Below, piece after piece: positions 23,952-30,817 of a stretch of DNA of 37,218 nucleotides (its first letter is position 1; the number at the start of each line of letters is the position of its first letter). This DNA comes from Enterocola sp045654205. Its GTDB lineage: Bacteria > Bacteroidota > Bacteroidia > Bacteroidales > Paludibacteraceae. The position numbers and the translations under genes were made by a program. Location of the stretch: positions 1 through 37,218 of the forward strand of contig JAZOMZ010000030.1 of NCBI GenBank assembly GCA_045654205.1, given 5' to 3'. The notes under the pieces were generated by a model. It was given only the letters and a program-made list of their open reading frames with translations. It made no database searches and was not told where the DNA came from.

Positions 23952-24081
23952 TTGGATAATTAAATAAGCTGAAAGTGTAAATTTTGTCTCCTCTAAATGT
24001 ACGATACCGTTCGATATATTCTTATAAGAATTGTTATGTAAGAAGCGGCCTAAAAAATATTTTAGAATATAAACCCTTTAG
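23952..24081. other. Convergent intergenic gap with AT-rich palindromes
   Basis: 130 bases between the convergent genes. A perfect palindrome ATTCTTATAAGAAT (24018-24031) and a second dyad CTAAAA-AATA-TTTTAG (24050-24065) are present. Neither has a GC-rich stem. No gene seen. Confidence 0.4.
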
Positions 24082-24609
24082 TTATTTTTCATTTAATACC
24101 TCTACACATTTTGTTTTTATTTCGTGTATTCTTTTTTCCATACAAAATTGTCCATTATTTGTTGTATCATCATTACAATTTAAGCAATCTTCTAAATTTC
24201 CACTACCACAAGGTAAGCATTGTGCAAATTTAGCAATTTCTCTTATTTCTTCCAATGCAGAGCGGTAGGTATCACTTAAATTTTGATACTTATATACACA
24301 TTTGTTAATGTTTATACATTTTTCGTTTGTATAAGAACATATATCGGTTTCTTCATTGAGATATTTACACCTACAAGCAGATTCAAATAATCCAACAACT
24401 CTTTCTTTCCATTCTTTGAGCTCTTTGTTTTCTTGCTCTAAGCGTTCTACTTTTTTGCGTACCAAATCATAAGTCCACTCACCTTTTGCTTTTGCTTCCC
24501 TATGTTCCATCTGCCAATGCTTCACTTCTTTTTCTAAGCGTGTAATCTCGTTCTTTAATGTAGTTATATCTGCCCTGCGACCACCGTCTATTATTATTTC
24601 TTCTGTCAT
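24082..24609 (-). CDS. Coiled-coil Cys-rich early protein
   Basis: 175 aa. Starts MTEEIIIDGG, then a long coiled coil (TTLKNEITRLEKEVKHWQMEHREA, VERLEQENKELKEWKERVVGLF) and a Cys-rich C-terminus (CRCKY, CSYTNEKC, CVYKYQ, CLPCGSGNLEDCLNC) with the segment SDTYRSALEEIREIAK. I associate the N-terminal IIIDG plus the YR-ALEEIREI end with a family common in gut phages, from memory. Probable zinc binding. It is the last gene of the leftward early operon. Role unknown. Confidence 0.6.
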   Translation of the reverse strand: MTEEIIIDGGRRADITTLKNEITRLEKEVKHWQMEHREAKAKGEWTYDLVRKKVERLEQENKELKEWKERVVGLFESACRCKYLNEETDICSYTNEKCININKCVYKYQNLSDTYRSALEEIREIAKFAQCLPCGSGNLEDCLNCNDDTTNNGQFCMEKRIHEIKTKCVEVLNEK

Positions 24610-24935
24610 TTATTTATCTCCTCTATATTTGCTCCGTATAACCAACGCAATAAATCTAATTGTCCACTCAATCCTGAAATTTCTTGTAATAATTCTTTTT
24701 TCTGACTTTCAAGATTCATTTCCCCTCGAAGATTTGATTCGTTACATCGCATTTTTTCTTGATAATATTTTTCTATTCCTTCCATATCGTTTTTCTTAAA
24801 TTTACGTTCCTCAACCGCACACATACAAGCACTTGTACTTGCAAGTTTTTCCATACTCTTAATCCTAAGTGTTCTTGTTTCAGAGATTTCTATTGCTTTA
24901 TTTAAAATGTCTAGTTCATTTCTCACAATACTCAT
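24606..24935 (-). CDS. Coiled-coil early protein
   Basis: 109 aa, almost fully helical (NELDILNKAIEISETRTLRIKSMEK, MNLESQKKELLQEISGLSGQLDLLRWLYGANIEE). Two Cys (SACMCAVEER) lie in the middle. It begins from AAGGAGGTAAGGGA, the same ribosome-site cassette as the next upstream gene, and overlaps the downstream gene by 4 bases. No family recognised. Confidence 0.55.
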   Translation of the reverse strand: MSIVRNELDILNKAIEISETRTLRIKSMEKLASTSACMCAVEERKFKKNDMEGIEKYYQEKMRCNESNLRGEMNLESQKKELLQEISGLSGQLDLLRWLYGANIEEINK

Positions 24936-25108
24936 TCCCTTACCTCCTTTAACATTGCTCTTATCGCAGCCACTTCATATGACAACAAATAATTTTCACA
25001 ATTTTTAATTTCGCCATCTTTCAAAGTATTGTCAATAAAATAAAATGTTAACTCATCTTTTACAGCTAAATGGTCATAAGTCGTTTGGTTTAGTGCTAAT
25101 TTAGTCAT
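24932..25108 (-). CDS. Small early protein
   Basis: 58 aa from the ATG at 25108, placed right after GGAGGTAAGGGA. The longer frame to 25144 lacks that site. Sequence MTKLALNQTTYDHLAVKDEL, a short acidic middle, then LLSYEVAAIRAMLKEVRE. It ends with the same four residues (EVRE) as the gene upstream, because both stop codons overlap an identical ribosome-site cassette. Function unknown. Confidence 0.5.
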   Translation of the reverse strand: MTKLALNQTTYDHLAVKDELTFYFIDNTLKDGEIKNCENYLLSYEVAAIRAMLKEVRE

Positions 25109-25287
25109 TCCCTTACCTCCGATTCTAACCATTGCTTGTAACATTTTTCAGGAGTACAGATGTCAAACAACACCGGACAAGGTGCTGTATTATTCCTCAT
25201 AACCGAACGACAAGACAATTTGTGTTTTATAAAAAACTCTGCCATTTCATCTATATTCATTGCTTTTATTTTCTCAAAGTTATTCAT
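25105..25287 (-). CDS. Small Cys-containing early protein, MNNxEKIK family
   Basis: 60 aa. MNNFEKIKAMNIDEMAEFFI, then CRSVMRNNTAPCPVLFDICTPEKCYKQWLESEVRE. The four cysteines suggest a zinc site. Its start and WLES end match the gene at 26242-26427 (MNNYERIKSLDIGSM...RQWLESVD), so the two are distant paralogues. GAGGAGGG precedes ATG. Function unknown. Confidence 0.6.
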   Translation of the reverse strand: MNNFEKIKAMNIDEMAEFFIKHKLSCRSVMRNNTAPCPVLFDICTPEKCYKQWLESEVRE

Positions 25288-25469
25288 AATTTACCCTCCT
25301 CATATAATTTGTTTAAGCAATAATAAAACAAATCTTCTTTTGTCATTTCTATTTTTGAAGCTTTGATAATTTGCCTAACACGTTCACGAGTAATACCATA
25401 TTTATTGCCTATTTGTTGTAACGTTAAACCTTGTTTTCGCAAGTGCAGAATATCTGCTGTCCTATTCAC
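25284..25469 (-). CDS. Sigma-70 region-4-like HTH protein
   Basis: 61 aa from a GTG at 25469 with AAGGAGATATTAA upstream. The core LRKQGLTLQQIGNKYGITRERVRQIIKAS is a clear copy of the sigma region 4.2 helix-turn-helix (GITRERVRQI). There is no region 2, so it cannot be a full sigma factor. It may bind -35-like DNA or the RNA polymerase flap and redirect transcription. Located in the distal half of the early operon. Confidence 0.7.
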   Translation of the reverse strand: MNRTADILHLRKQGLTLQQIGNKYGITRERVRQIIKASKIEMTKEDLFYYCLNKLYEEGKL

Positions 25470-25546
25470 TTAATATCTCCTTTCTAAAAGCAGGGGTAGA
25501 CTTTACGGACATACATCCAGTCTATCTTGTATACCGCCCCTAACGG
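25470..25546 (-). other. Structured intergenic spacer
   Basis: On the minus strand a nested dyad is seen: AGGGG/CCCCT outside, TAGACT/AGTCTA inside and GGA/TCC at the tip, spanning about 25484-25541. It is not followed by a clean T run. It may be an RNA processing or attenuation element between the HNH gene and the sigma-like gene. Confidence 0.35.
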
Positions 25547-26089
25547 TTATTTTAAAATATTTTTTATCTGCTTACGTTCTTCTTCTAAATGTTGTCGCCT
25601 TTTAGGAGGGCGTCTGTTATTTGCTTGTTCTTTGTAAGTTGCCCACCTACAATTAGACGGCTCATAATTGCCATTAAAATCTATTCTGTCAATAGTTAAA
25701 TCATCTTTATAGCCATTATTTATTGCCCAATTATAAAATGGTTCAAACTCTTGCCATTCTTGACAATAAGTAATACCTCTTGCTCCATAATATTTATTAT
25801 TTTTATCATTGCATCTTCTTTTTATACTATGCCAAATATGATAAATTCTCGTAGCACTTAAATTATGTTTTACACAATTTTGTTTTTGCATTACTTTTGA
25901 TATTTCAGAATGTGCGCAACCGCAAGAAATAGTTTTACCGCTTTTTAAGGAATCGCCTAATATAATTTTTACATTTCCACAATCACATTGGCATAGCCAT
26001 CTTGCTTTACCTTGTTTGTCATTTTCTGCTCGTGAAATCACCGTTAAGCGATTAAACTTTTTCCCTAATAAATCTGTTACTGGTGTCAT
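25547..26089 (-). CDS. Free-standing HNH homing-type endonuclease A
   Basis: 180 aa from the ATG at 26089 (MTPVTDLLGKKFNRLTVISR), with TAGGAGAACC upstream; the open frame continues upstream but without a site. It has a zinc-finger-like start (WLCQCDCGNVKI and SCGCAH), the segment RIYHIWHSIKRRCND, YYGARGITYCQEWQEF and a core DDLTIDRIDFNGNYEPSNCRW. This is the phage homing HNH pattern. It is a paralogue of the protein at 29229-29876. It lies in the early operon, preceded by a CCACGAC inverted repeat. Confidence 0.8.
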   Translation of the reverse strand: MTPVTDLLGKKFNRLTVISRAENDKQGKARWLCQCDCGNVKIILGDSLKSGKTISCGCAHSEISKVMQKQNCVKHNLSATRIYHIWHSIKRRCNDKNNKYYGARGITYCQEWQEFEPFYNWAINNGYKDDLTIDRIDFNGNYEPSNCRWATYKEQANNRRPPKRRQHLEEERKQIKNILK

Positions 26090-26090
26090 T

Positions 26091-26187
26091 TGTCGTGGTT
26101 CTCCTATATTAAAAGCCCCTTGTATAACCACGACGAAATACAAGAGGGCTTTATAGCTCTTATTAAATTTTTTGTATTGTCGTGGTC
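26091..26187. repeat. Triple GTCGTGG / CCACGAC inverted repeat
   Basis: TGTCGTGGTT (26091-26100), AACCACGAC (26126-26134) and TTGTCGTGGTC (26177-26187) form alternative hairpins. The first arm pair would partly cover the ribosome site of the HNH gene. The repeats overlap a 45-codon ORF. Confidence 0.5.
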
Positions 26188-26241
26188 AATAACATTATTA
26201 CATAAAAACAAAGCATTTTCAACCTTTTCTACTTCGTTCAT
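26104..26241 (-). CDS. 45-aa small ORF upstream of HNH A
   Basis: 45 aa, starting MNEVEKVENALFLCNNVIDH and ending SSWLYKGLLI. It starts right after the stop codon of the upstream gene, at the same GGACTAAATGAAC cassette used by that gene. No good ribosome site. It spans two of the three CCACGAC repeats, so its codons and those repeats cannot be separated. Likely either a real small gene or part of a control leader. Confidence 0.35.
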   Translation of the reverse strand: MNEVEKVENALFLCNNVIDHDNTKNLIRAIKPSCISSWLYKGLLI

Positions 26242-26427
26242 TTAGTCCACGCTTTCAAGCCACTGTCTAATACCTCTATCACATCTATCGTAATCACGAT
26301 TAAGAAAACTTTGCTCACATTCTTCATCGTTACAATATGAACAGGTATATTCATCATTAGTTAAATTTCTAATAAAACAAATCATACTACCTATATCTAA
26401 ACTCTTTATTCTTTCATAATTGTTCAT
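26242..26427 (-). CDS. Small Cys-rich early protein, MNNxEKIK family
   Basis: 61 aa. MNNYERIKSLDIGSMICFIRN, then CSYCNDEECEQSFLNRDYDRCDRGIRQWLESVD. CxxC plus later Cys suggest zinc binding. Paralogue of the gene at 25105-25287. GGAGGACTAA precedes ATG. Function unknown. Confidence 0.6.
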   Translation of the reverse strand: MNNYERIKSLDIGSMICFIRNLTNDEYTCSYCNDEECEQSFLNRDYDRCDRGIRQWLESVD

Positions 26428-26634
26428 TTAGTCCTCCAATAGTTCAATATCAAATAAATCTAATACTTGTTTTTGATTTGTTGTTTGTATTATTCTTTTG
26501 AGCAAGCAATTACTAATTGTTGTACAATCCATACCGTCAACATAAGTATTTATGCAACATCCAACCGCTTTGCAATAATGTGGTAAATTCATACCTGCTC
26601 TGTAGGCAGGACAATTTTTGATTATATATTTCAT
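26428..26634 (-). CDS. Small Cys-rich early protein
   Basis: 68 aa. MKYIIKNCPAYRAGMNLPHYC, then CCINTYVDGMDCTTISNCLLKRIIQ. Seven or more Cys/His suggest a zinc-binding fold. GAGGATAACC lies before ATG, and the start overlaps the upstream stop. Part of the run of small early genes between the methyltransferase and HNH A. Function unknown. Confidence 0.55.
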   Translation of the reverse strand: MKYIIKNCPAYRAGMNLPHYCKAVGCCINTYVDGMDCTTISNCLLKRIIQTTNQKQVLDLFDIELLED

Positions 26635-26777
26635 TGGTTATCCTCTAATACCCATTCAAGAGCTTCAATAATTCCATTACAAGCACCCCAACTTACTCTA
26701 TATTTTAATATTTCGTATGCTGTTCTATCTTGTCGTGCCTTAAATATTCTTTCTTTAATTTCTTCTTCTGTTTTCAC
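26631..26777 (-). CDS. 48-aa early protein, GTG start
   Basis: 48 aa from a GTG at 26777, with AGGAGAATGAAAA upstream. Sequence starts (M)KTEEEIKERIFKARQDRTA and ends GIIEALEWVLEDNQ. It overlaps the next start by 3 bases (ATGA). It is shorter than usual gene cut-offs but fits the gap, the spacing and the coupling of its neighbours. Helical, no known family. Confidence 0.55.
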   Translation of the reverse strand: MKTEEEIKERIFKARQDRTAYEILKYRVSWGACNGIIEALEWVLEDNQ

Positions 26778-26780
26778 TTT

Positions 26781-26996
26781 TCATTCTCCTAATATTGCAT
26801 TTTTTAATTCTTCTTTTAATTTATCTAATTCGTTATGAAACATTGTTTTACATAAATTAAAAGACCTATTACTTTTTAAATTAATATCTAAACTTGAAAG
26901 ACTATCCATATTCTGAAACATATCTAATCGTTCTGTTAGTTCTTCAAATTCTTTAATCATAACTAATATTTTTTCAATGTCTTTTGTTGTTTTCAT
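26781..26996 (-). CDS. Small helical early protein
   Basis: 71 aa, helical and acidic (KTTKDIEKILVMIKEFEELTERLDMF, MFHNELDKLKEELKNAILGE). CAGGAGAGTGAAGG precedes ATG. Coupled to the 48-aa gene upstream by an ATGA overlap. Family unknown. Confidence 0.5.
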   Translation of the reverse strand: MKTTKDIEKILVMIKEFEELTERLDMFQNMDSLSSLDINLKSNRSFNLCKTMFHNELDKLKEELKNAILGE

Positions 26997-27139
26997 CCTT
27001 CACTCTCCTGTATTAAATCTAAAATCTTTAATGCTAAGCCATAGTACTTAACGTTATTTTGATAACATTCTTTGCATTCAGCTTTTATTTTCTCAATCAA
27101 TTCCGCTTCGTACCAAACTTTATTATCTCTTACCCACAT
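26993..27139 (-). CDS. 48-aa early protein
   Basis: 48 aa starting MWVRDNKVWYEAELIEKIKA and ending KILDLIQESEG, with TTGGAGGAACA before the ATG. It overlaps the end of the methyltransferase by 10 bases and the next gene by 3. CKECY suggests a possible metal site. Not a known family, but spacing and ribosome site support a real gene. Confidence 0.55.
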   Translation of the reverse strand: MWVRDNKVWYEAELIEKIKAECKECYQNNVKYYGLALKILDLIQESEG

Positions 27140-28011
27140 TGTTCCTCCAAAAAACTAAATATATGTGCTATTACGTCAACTGTCCAACCGTTGCCACAAG
27201 TATTATATCTTTGTGAATTGCTAACGCAGCTTGTATAATTATCAGGTAAAGTCTGTAGCCGTTCATATTCTAATGGTGTTAATTTTCTTGCTCTGCCATT
27301 GTCTAAAACTTTCTTTTGTGTATTACCACCACCGCAAGTTGTTAGAGTATGACATTTAAACGCAGGATTAAATATCCTTTTGTGCATTTCATTATTTTTA
27401 AAATCCATATATGCACAAACTTGTTTATTCATATCTACTTTATAAAGCGGATAATTATAAAAATACTTCTCATCAACATCTGTTTCCATAATGTCTTTCA
27501 AACATAAATCACATTCTTTTAGTTCAGATTTTACAGGAATATTTGTCCAATATAATCTTGGTCTATCTTGTGCAGAAAAACAATTACTATTAATAAGAAT
27601 TGGCTCAACTCCCATACAGTTAGAAATTATATTTTTGCATTCATCTTTCATACTTGCGACATTTTCAAGTAAAAAATATTTTGGCTGTACCTCGTCAAGT
27701 ATTCTCACATATTCAAAAAATAGTTTACTTTTGCCGTCTAAATTTTGTCTTGTTTTTGATTGAGTTATTGATAAACTTTGGCAAGGACTACCACCAATTA
27801 ATAGGTCTATTTTATCTTTAAACTTCGTTCCATCTAATTGTGTGACATCCCCTAATTGTATTGTATTAGGGTAATTCTTTTGTGTAATCTCTATTGCATA
27901 TTTATCTATCTCGCTTGCGTAATATACTTCAACGGGTATTCCGGCTCTTTCAAGTGCCACTCTGCCGCACGAAATCCCATCGAACAATGATAAAACTCTA
28001 ATAGGTTTCAT
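27130..28011 (-). CDS. DNA (cytosine-5) methyltransferase, orphan
   Basis: 293 aa. Motif I LSLFDGISCGRVALERAG (7-24), motif IV GGSPCQSLS (73-81) with the catalytic Cys77 in PCQ, motif VI LLENVASM (115-122), and a C-terminal GNGWTVDVIAHIF (motif X). The target-recognition region (about residues 180-250) is short. No partner restriction gene is next to it, so it probably protects phage DNA from host restriction or marks sites for regulation. It overlaps the upstream gene by 4 bases. Confidence 0.9.
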   Translation of the reverse strand: MKPIRVLSLFDGISCGRVALERAGIPVEVYYASEIDKYAIEITQKNYPNTIQLGDVTQLDGTKFKDKIDLLIGGSPCQSLSITQSKTRQNLDGKSKLFFEYVRILDEVQPKYFLLENVASMKDECKNIISNCMGVEPILINSNCFSAQDRPRLYWTNIPVKSELKECDLCLKDIMETDVDEKYFYNYPLYKVDMNKQVCAYMDFKNNEMHKRIFNPAFKCHTLTTCGGGNTQKKVLDNGRARKLTPLEYERLQTLPDNYTSCVSNSQRYNTCGNGWTVDVIAHIFSFLEEQCG

Positions 28012-28190
28012 TTTTCAATTTTCTCCATTCTGCAACAGTTATCAAAAAACGGCTTTATCCAATCATCTAGCACTCGCTCTTTTGGCTTATAATCAGGGCA
28101 TTTTTCGCATATACCCTTAATACTGCTTTGCCACCAACCGCACAGTATTTTACTTTTACACCAATCAGGCTTATTCATCTCTCGTGTCAT
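28008..28190 (-). CDS. Small Cys-rich protein upstream of the methyltransferase
   Basis: 60 aa from the ATG at 28190, with GAGGTGGATT just upstream. Other Mets upstream and downstream have weaker sites. Sequence MTREMNKPDWCKSKILCGWW then CEKCPDYKPKERVLDDWI and CCRMEKIEK. A C-x-x-C and other Cys point to zinc binding. It overlaps both flanking genes. Function unknown. Confidence 0.55.
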   Translation of the reverse strand: MTREMNKPDWCKSKILCGWWQSSIKGICEKCPDYKPKERVLDDWIKPFFDNCCRMEKIEK

Positions 28191-28401
28191 AATCCACCTC
28201 AAAATCTTCAAGTGTTACAATGCCCATTTTTAGTGCTATTATTATTGCTTCGGTGCGGTTTCGCGCACCCAGTTTTTTTAAGTAGTTATAAACATGCGTT
28301 TCAATGGTATGAGGAGCCACACATAACTTTTCCGCTATGTCTTTGCGTTCCAAATATGAAAGTTTTAAAACCTCAAGTTCGCGCCCTGTTAATAGTGCCA
28401 T
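28171..28401 (-). CDS. LuxR-type HTH protein B
   Basis: 76 aa. LTGRELEVLKLSYLERKDIAEKLCVAPHTIETHVYNYLKKLGARNRTEAIIIALKMG is a full LuxR/GerE helix-turn-helix, with no receiver or ligand domain. GGAGGGTGTATAA precedes ATG. It lies just after the sigma-like regulator gene. Small stand-alone LuxR-HTH proteins in phages are likely transcription regulators, perhaps of the late genes. Confidence 0.8.
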   Translation of the reverse strand: MALLTGRELEVLKLSYLERKDIAEKLCVAPHTIETHVYNYLKKLGARNRTEAIIIALKMGIVTLEDFEVDYDTRDE

Positions 28402-28947
28402 TTATACACCCTCCAAATATAACTGCCTGTATAATTCGTTTGCGGGTTTAAAATTTACACCGCTTATTTTCTCCATATCTTCAATGGCTTTTTGCTGCCA
28501 CAAAAGGTATTGCCTTCTGAAATTTTCGTATTCAGAAGATTTTTTAAAATCTTGCATGTTGCCGTCGGGGTTCCATAAAGGATCATCGCAAAAATAGTAT
28601 TCAACCATGTCTTGAGTGCTTCTGCCCTCAATGTATTTTAAAGTAATAATTGTCCGGCTTTTTGAGGTTGGCAGCCTTCGAATTTGCGTGACAATAATAT
28701 CATGCTCCGGCTTTATTTCTGCCCTCAAACTTTCAATTTCTTTATTGACTCGCTCAAGAATTGACACATATCGCTCTTGCTCAGAAGGCTTGCGAGCATT
28801 ACCGGAAGTCACTTTTATTTTTGAATAGTCAACCCCCGAAATGCCCAGTTTTGCTTTAAGGTTCTTTTTTTTCTGCTCATAGTAAGCCAAAGTCCTGCAT
28901 GAATCTATGTACCTATTAAGCCGCTCTCTTGTTATAGGTTCAATCAT
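28402..28947 (-). CDS. Sigma-like phage late regulator (DUF1492/ArpU-like)
   Basis: 181 aa. Helical N-terminus with ITRERLNRYIDSCRTLAYYEQKKKNLKAKL, a middle EQERYVSILERVNKEIESL, and a region-4-like HTH (IITLKYIEGRSTQDMVEYYF). This resembles ArpU/RinA-type late regulators, although the C-terminus is longer than usual. It is flanked on both sides by LuxR-type HTH genes, and coupled to the upstream one by ATGA. It may switch on late genes. Confidence 0.6.
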   Translation of the reverse strand: MIEPITRERLNRYIDSCRTLAYYEQKKKNLKAKLGISGVDYSKIKVTSGNARKPSEQERYVSILERVNKEIESLRAEIKPEHDIIVTQIRRLPTSKSRTIITLKYIEGRSTQDMVEYYFCDDPLWNPDGNMQDFKKSSEYENFRRQYLLWQQKAIEDMEKISGVNFKPANELYRQLYLEGV

Positions 28948-29159
28948 TTAATAAGTTTCCTTTTTAATGCAATGTACAGCGCGTTATATCTGTTAACCGC
29001 CCCCAGTTTGAACATAATCTTCGGGAAGGCCGCGTTAACTGTTTGATGTGAAAATCCGATAACTTCCGCAATTTCCTTGTCGTCTTTACCTTCTGCAAGC
29101 CCTTGCAGGATTTTTATATCTCGTTCTGTAATTTCTTTTTCAAATACTCTTTTTGCCAT
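28944..29159 (-). CDS. LuxR-type HTH protein A
   Basis: 71 aa. ITERDIKILQGLAEGKDDKEIAEVIGFSHQTVNAAFPKIMFKLGAVNRYNALYIALKRKL is a LuxR/GerE helix-turn-helix. It shares the fold with protein B but little sequence. It has no other domain. ATAGGAAAAA precedes ATG with a long spacing. The A - sigma-like - B trio is likely a regulatory cassette. Confidence 0.78.
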   Translation of the reverse strand: MAKRVFEKEITERDIKILQGLAEGKDDKEIAEVIGFSHQTVNAAFPKIMFKLGAVNRYNALYIALKRKLIK

Positions 29160-29228
29160 TTTTTATTTTTTCCTATGTATTTATACCTAAAATGATTTTT
29201 ACCCGCCTTAAATCGTCTCTTACATGCG

Positions 29229-29876
29229 TTAGATTTTATTTTTCGTCGGTGTTGTGAAAGCCCTTTTTACAGACCATTGATATTTACCTAATCTGCTTTG
29301 TAAAGTGTTATAATTTATATTTAACCTTTCTGCCCAAGCTTTCATACATAAAGTTTCACCCTGATAAGTAATGTATTTGTTTGTCAGCATGTTTCTTGCT
29401 TGTTCTTTTTTTGTTACCCAGCGACAATTGGAGGGTTCATATCCGATATGATTATTGATTCTATCCAAAGTTAACCCATCAGAATAGCCATTTGCTATTG
29501 CCCAATGGTAAAAATTCAAATAGCTTTCAAGCCACTCTTTACATACTGATAAACCTTTACCGCCATATCTTTTATAACCATTTGTGCTTGGTTTTAAGCA
29601 CCTACTTAACATTCCTTGATAAATTGTATAAATTCTGCTTTTTGTGAGTCCGCCATATTTTGCATTAATTTTATTAGCTCTTGTTATTCGGTTTGAAACA
29701 TAACAGCCACAAGATATCGTACCGCCGTCTAATAAGTGTGATTTTCTAATAACTTTTTTAGTACCACAATTGCACTGGCACAGCCAGTATTCATTATAGT
29801 ATTTATCTTTATATGCAAAATCTAAAACTGTAAGAAAATCAAATTTCTTACCTTTTAAATTTTCTTTATAATTCAT
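29229..29876 (-). CDS. Free-standing HNH homing-type endonuclease B
   Basis: 215 aa. WLCQCNCGTKKVI with SCGCYV at the start, RIYTIYQGMLSRC, YKRYGGKGLSVCKEW, and the HNH-type core GLTLDRINNHIGYEPSNCRW. The C-terminus adds a DNA-binding part (MKAWAERLNINYNTLQSRL). It is a paralogue of HNH A, but with an extra C-terminal domain. It overlaps the rusA stop by 4 bases, so it is inserted between genes of the operon without loss of translation. Confidence 0.8.
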   Translation of the reverse strand: MNYKENLKGKKFDFLTVLDFAYKDKYYNEYWLCQCNCGTKKVIRKSHLLDGGTISCGCYVSNRITRANKINAKYGGLTKSRIYTIYQGMLSRCLKPSTNGYKRYGGKGLSVCKEWLESYLNFYHWAIANGYSDGLTLDRINNHIGYEPSNCRWVTKKEQARNMLTNKYITYQGETLCMKAWAERLNINYNTLQSRLGKYQWSVKRAFTTPTKNKI

Positions 29877-30304
29877 TCAAATAATCCTTTCTGTATATCT
29901 TTTGTATTTTTCCATTGTTCGTATCCGGGCATCTCTTCAATGGTTATTTCAATCCGCGGGCGGTCCTTATCAAAATAAACTCTCGAACCGTCATGCGCCG
30001 CTATAATATCTCTGTTATCATCGAGCACAAGGCCGGAAGCCACCATTGCATCGTCAACCGCATTTAAAAGGTTACAGAGGTCAACCCGCCTGTGGGTTTC
30101 CATGTAGAAATGACATTTGACATTTACCGGATAGTGAATTACATCGGTTTGCAATTTTACTTTTCTGAAATAGGGCGCGGAGTCCTTTTCAAACTGCATG
30201 TATTGTTTTGAGGGGAGGAGTATTGGATAACTCCCCCTCAAAACAATTTGACCGCTGTTTTTCTTTGTTACAGGCTTTAATGGCAAAGTAAAACTCACTG
30301 TCAT
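29873..30304 (-). CDS. rusA: RusA-type Holliday junction resolvase
   Basis: 143 aa. The RusA core HRRVDLCNLLNAVDDAMVASGLVLDDNRDI (71-100) holds the catalytic Asp residues (D75, D84, D85). LPLKPVTKKNSGQI at the N-terminus fits the family. RusA cuts four-way junctions made by recombination or packaging. It sits after the Bet/RecE module and before HNH B. The start overlaps the stop of the upstream gene. Confidence 0.9.
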   Translation of the reverse strand: MTVSFTLPLKPVTKKNSGQIVLRGSYPILLPSKQYMQFEKDSAPYFRKVKLQTDVIHYPVNVKCHFYMETHRRVDLCNLLNAVDDAMVASGLVLDDNRDIIAAHDGSRVYFDKDRPRIEITIEEMPGYEQWKNTKDIQKGLFE

Positions 30305-30768
30305 TAAGCCACCTCAATTTTCATTTGCTTTGTTCTTGTATCGCCGGCAATGTATTTTTGAGCATAATCAAGAATTGTGTATAACAACTTTTCGTCTTTT
30401 CCTGATACAGAGAAGGTTTTTTCTGTGAACTCTTCTTTGTATATAGGGATATTGTTAACAGGAATGTTTGTTATTACGTTATTTTGAGGTTTGTATTTTA
30501 CCGCGTAAGAAACCTTCTGTATTTTCTCGTCGTTTCCATACTCTAACTTGATTGCGTTCATAGTAAGGTTTTTTGAGTCGCTTCTCAGGGCCGGAATAAT
30601 TTCTGTAAAACTATTTAACGCGCTTTGAAATGCTTCGTTGAATTCGTCTGTGATTTTTTCTTTGCCTGTAAATACAATTTCCTTTGTGTCCATGTCGCTT
30701 GAATCTTTAAAATTGATTGTTGCTGTTTGGTCTGTGTTTACTTTGATTTTTGTAATTTGCTCACTCAT
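30304..30768 (-). CDS. Recombination-module protein, unknown
   Basis: 154 aa. Beta-rich start (ITKIKVNTDQTATINFKDSSDM), then a helical piece and a beta stretch (MNAIKLEYGNDEKIQKVSYAVKY) and a helical end (LLYTILDYAQKYIAGDTRTKQ). It is placed between the RecE-like nuclease and RusA, so a role with them is likely, such as DNA binding or nuclease control. AAGGAGAAAAAC precedes ATG. Not recognised. Confidence 0.5.
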   Translation of the reverse strand: MSEQITKIKVNTDQTATINFKDSSDMDTKEIVFTGKEKITDEFNEAFQSALNSFTEIIPALRSDSKNLTMNAIKLEYGNDEKIQKVSYAVKYKPQNNVITNIPVNNIPIYKEEFTEKTFSVSGKDEKLLYTILDYAQKYIAGDTRTKQMKIEVA

Positions 30769-30817
30769 GTTTTTCTCCTTCTTTGTCTGTGTAGCTGTCT
30801 CTTATAAAGGGAGGGAA

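Noticed and set aside
24018..24065. AT-rich palindromes as a bidirectional terminator or attachment site
   Set aside because: Stems have almost no GC and no matching T run; no integrase or dif-like partner supports an attachment site.
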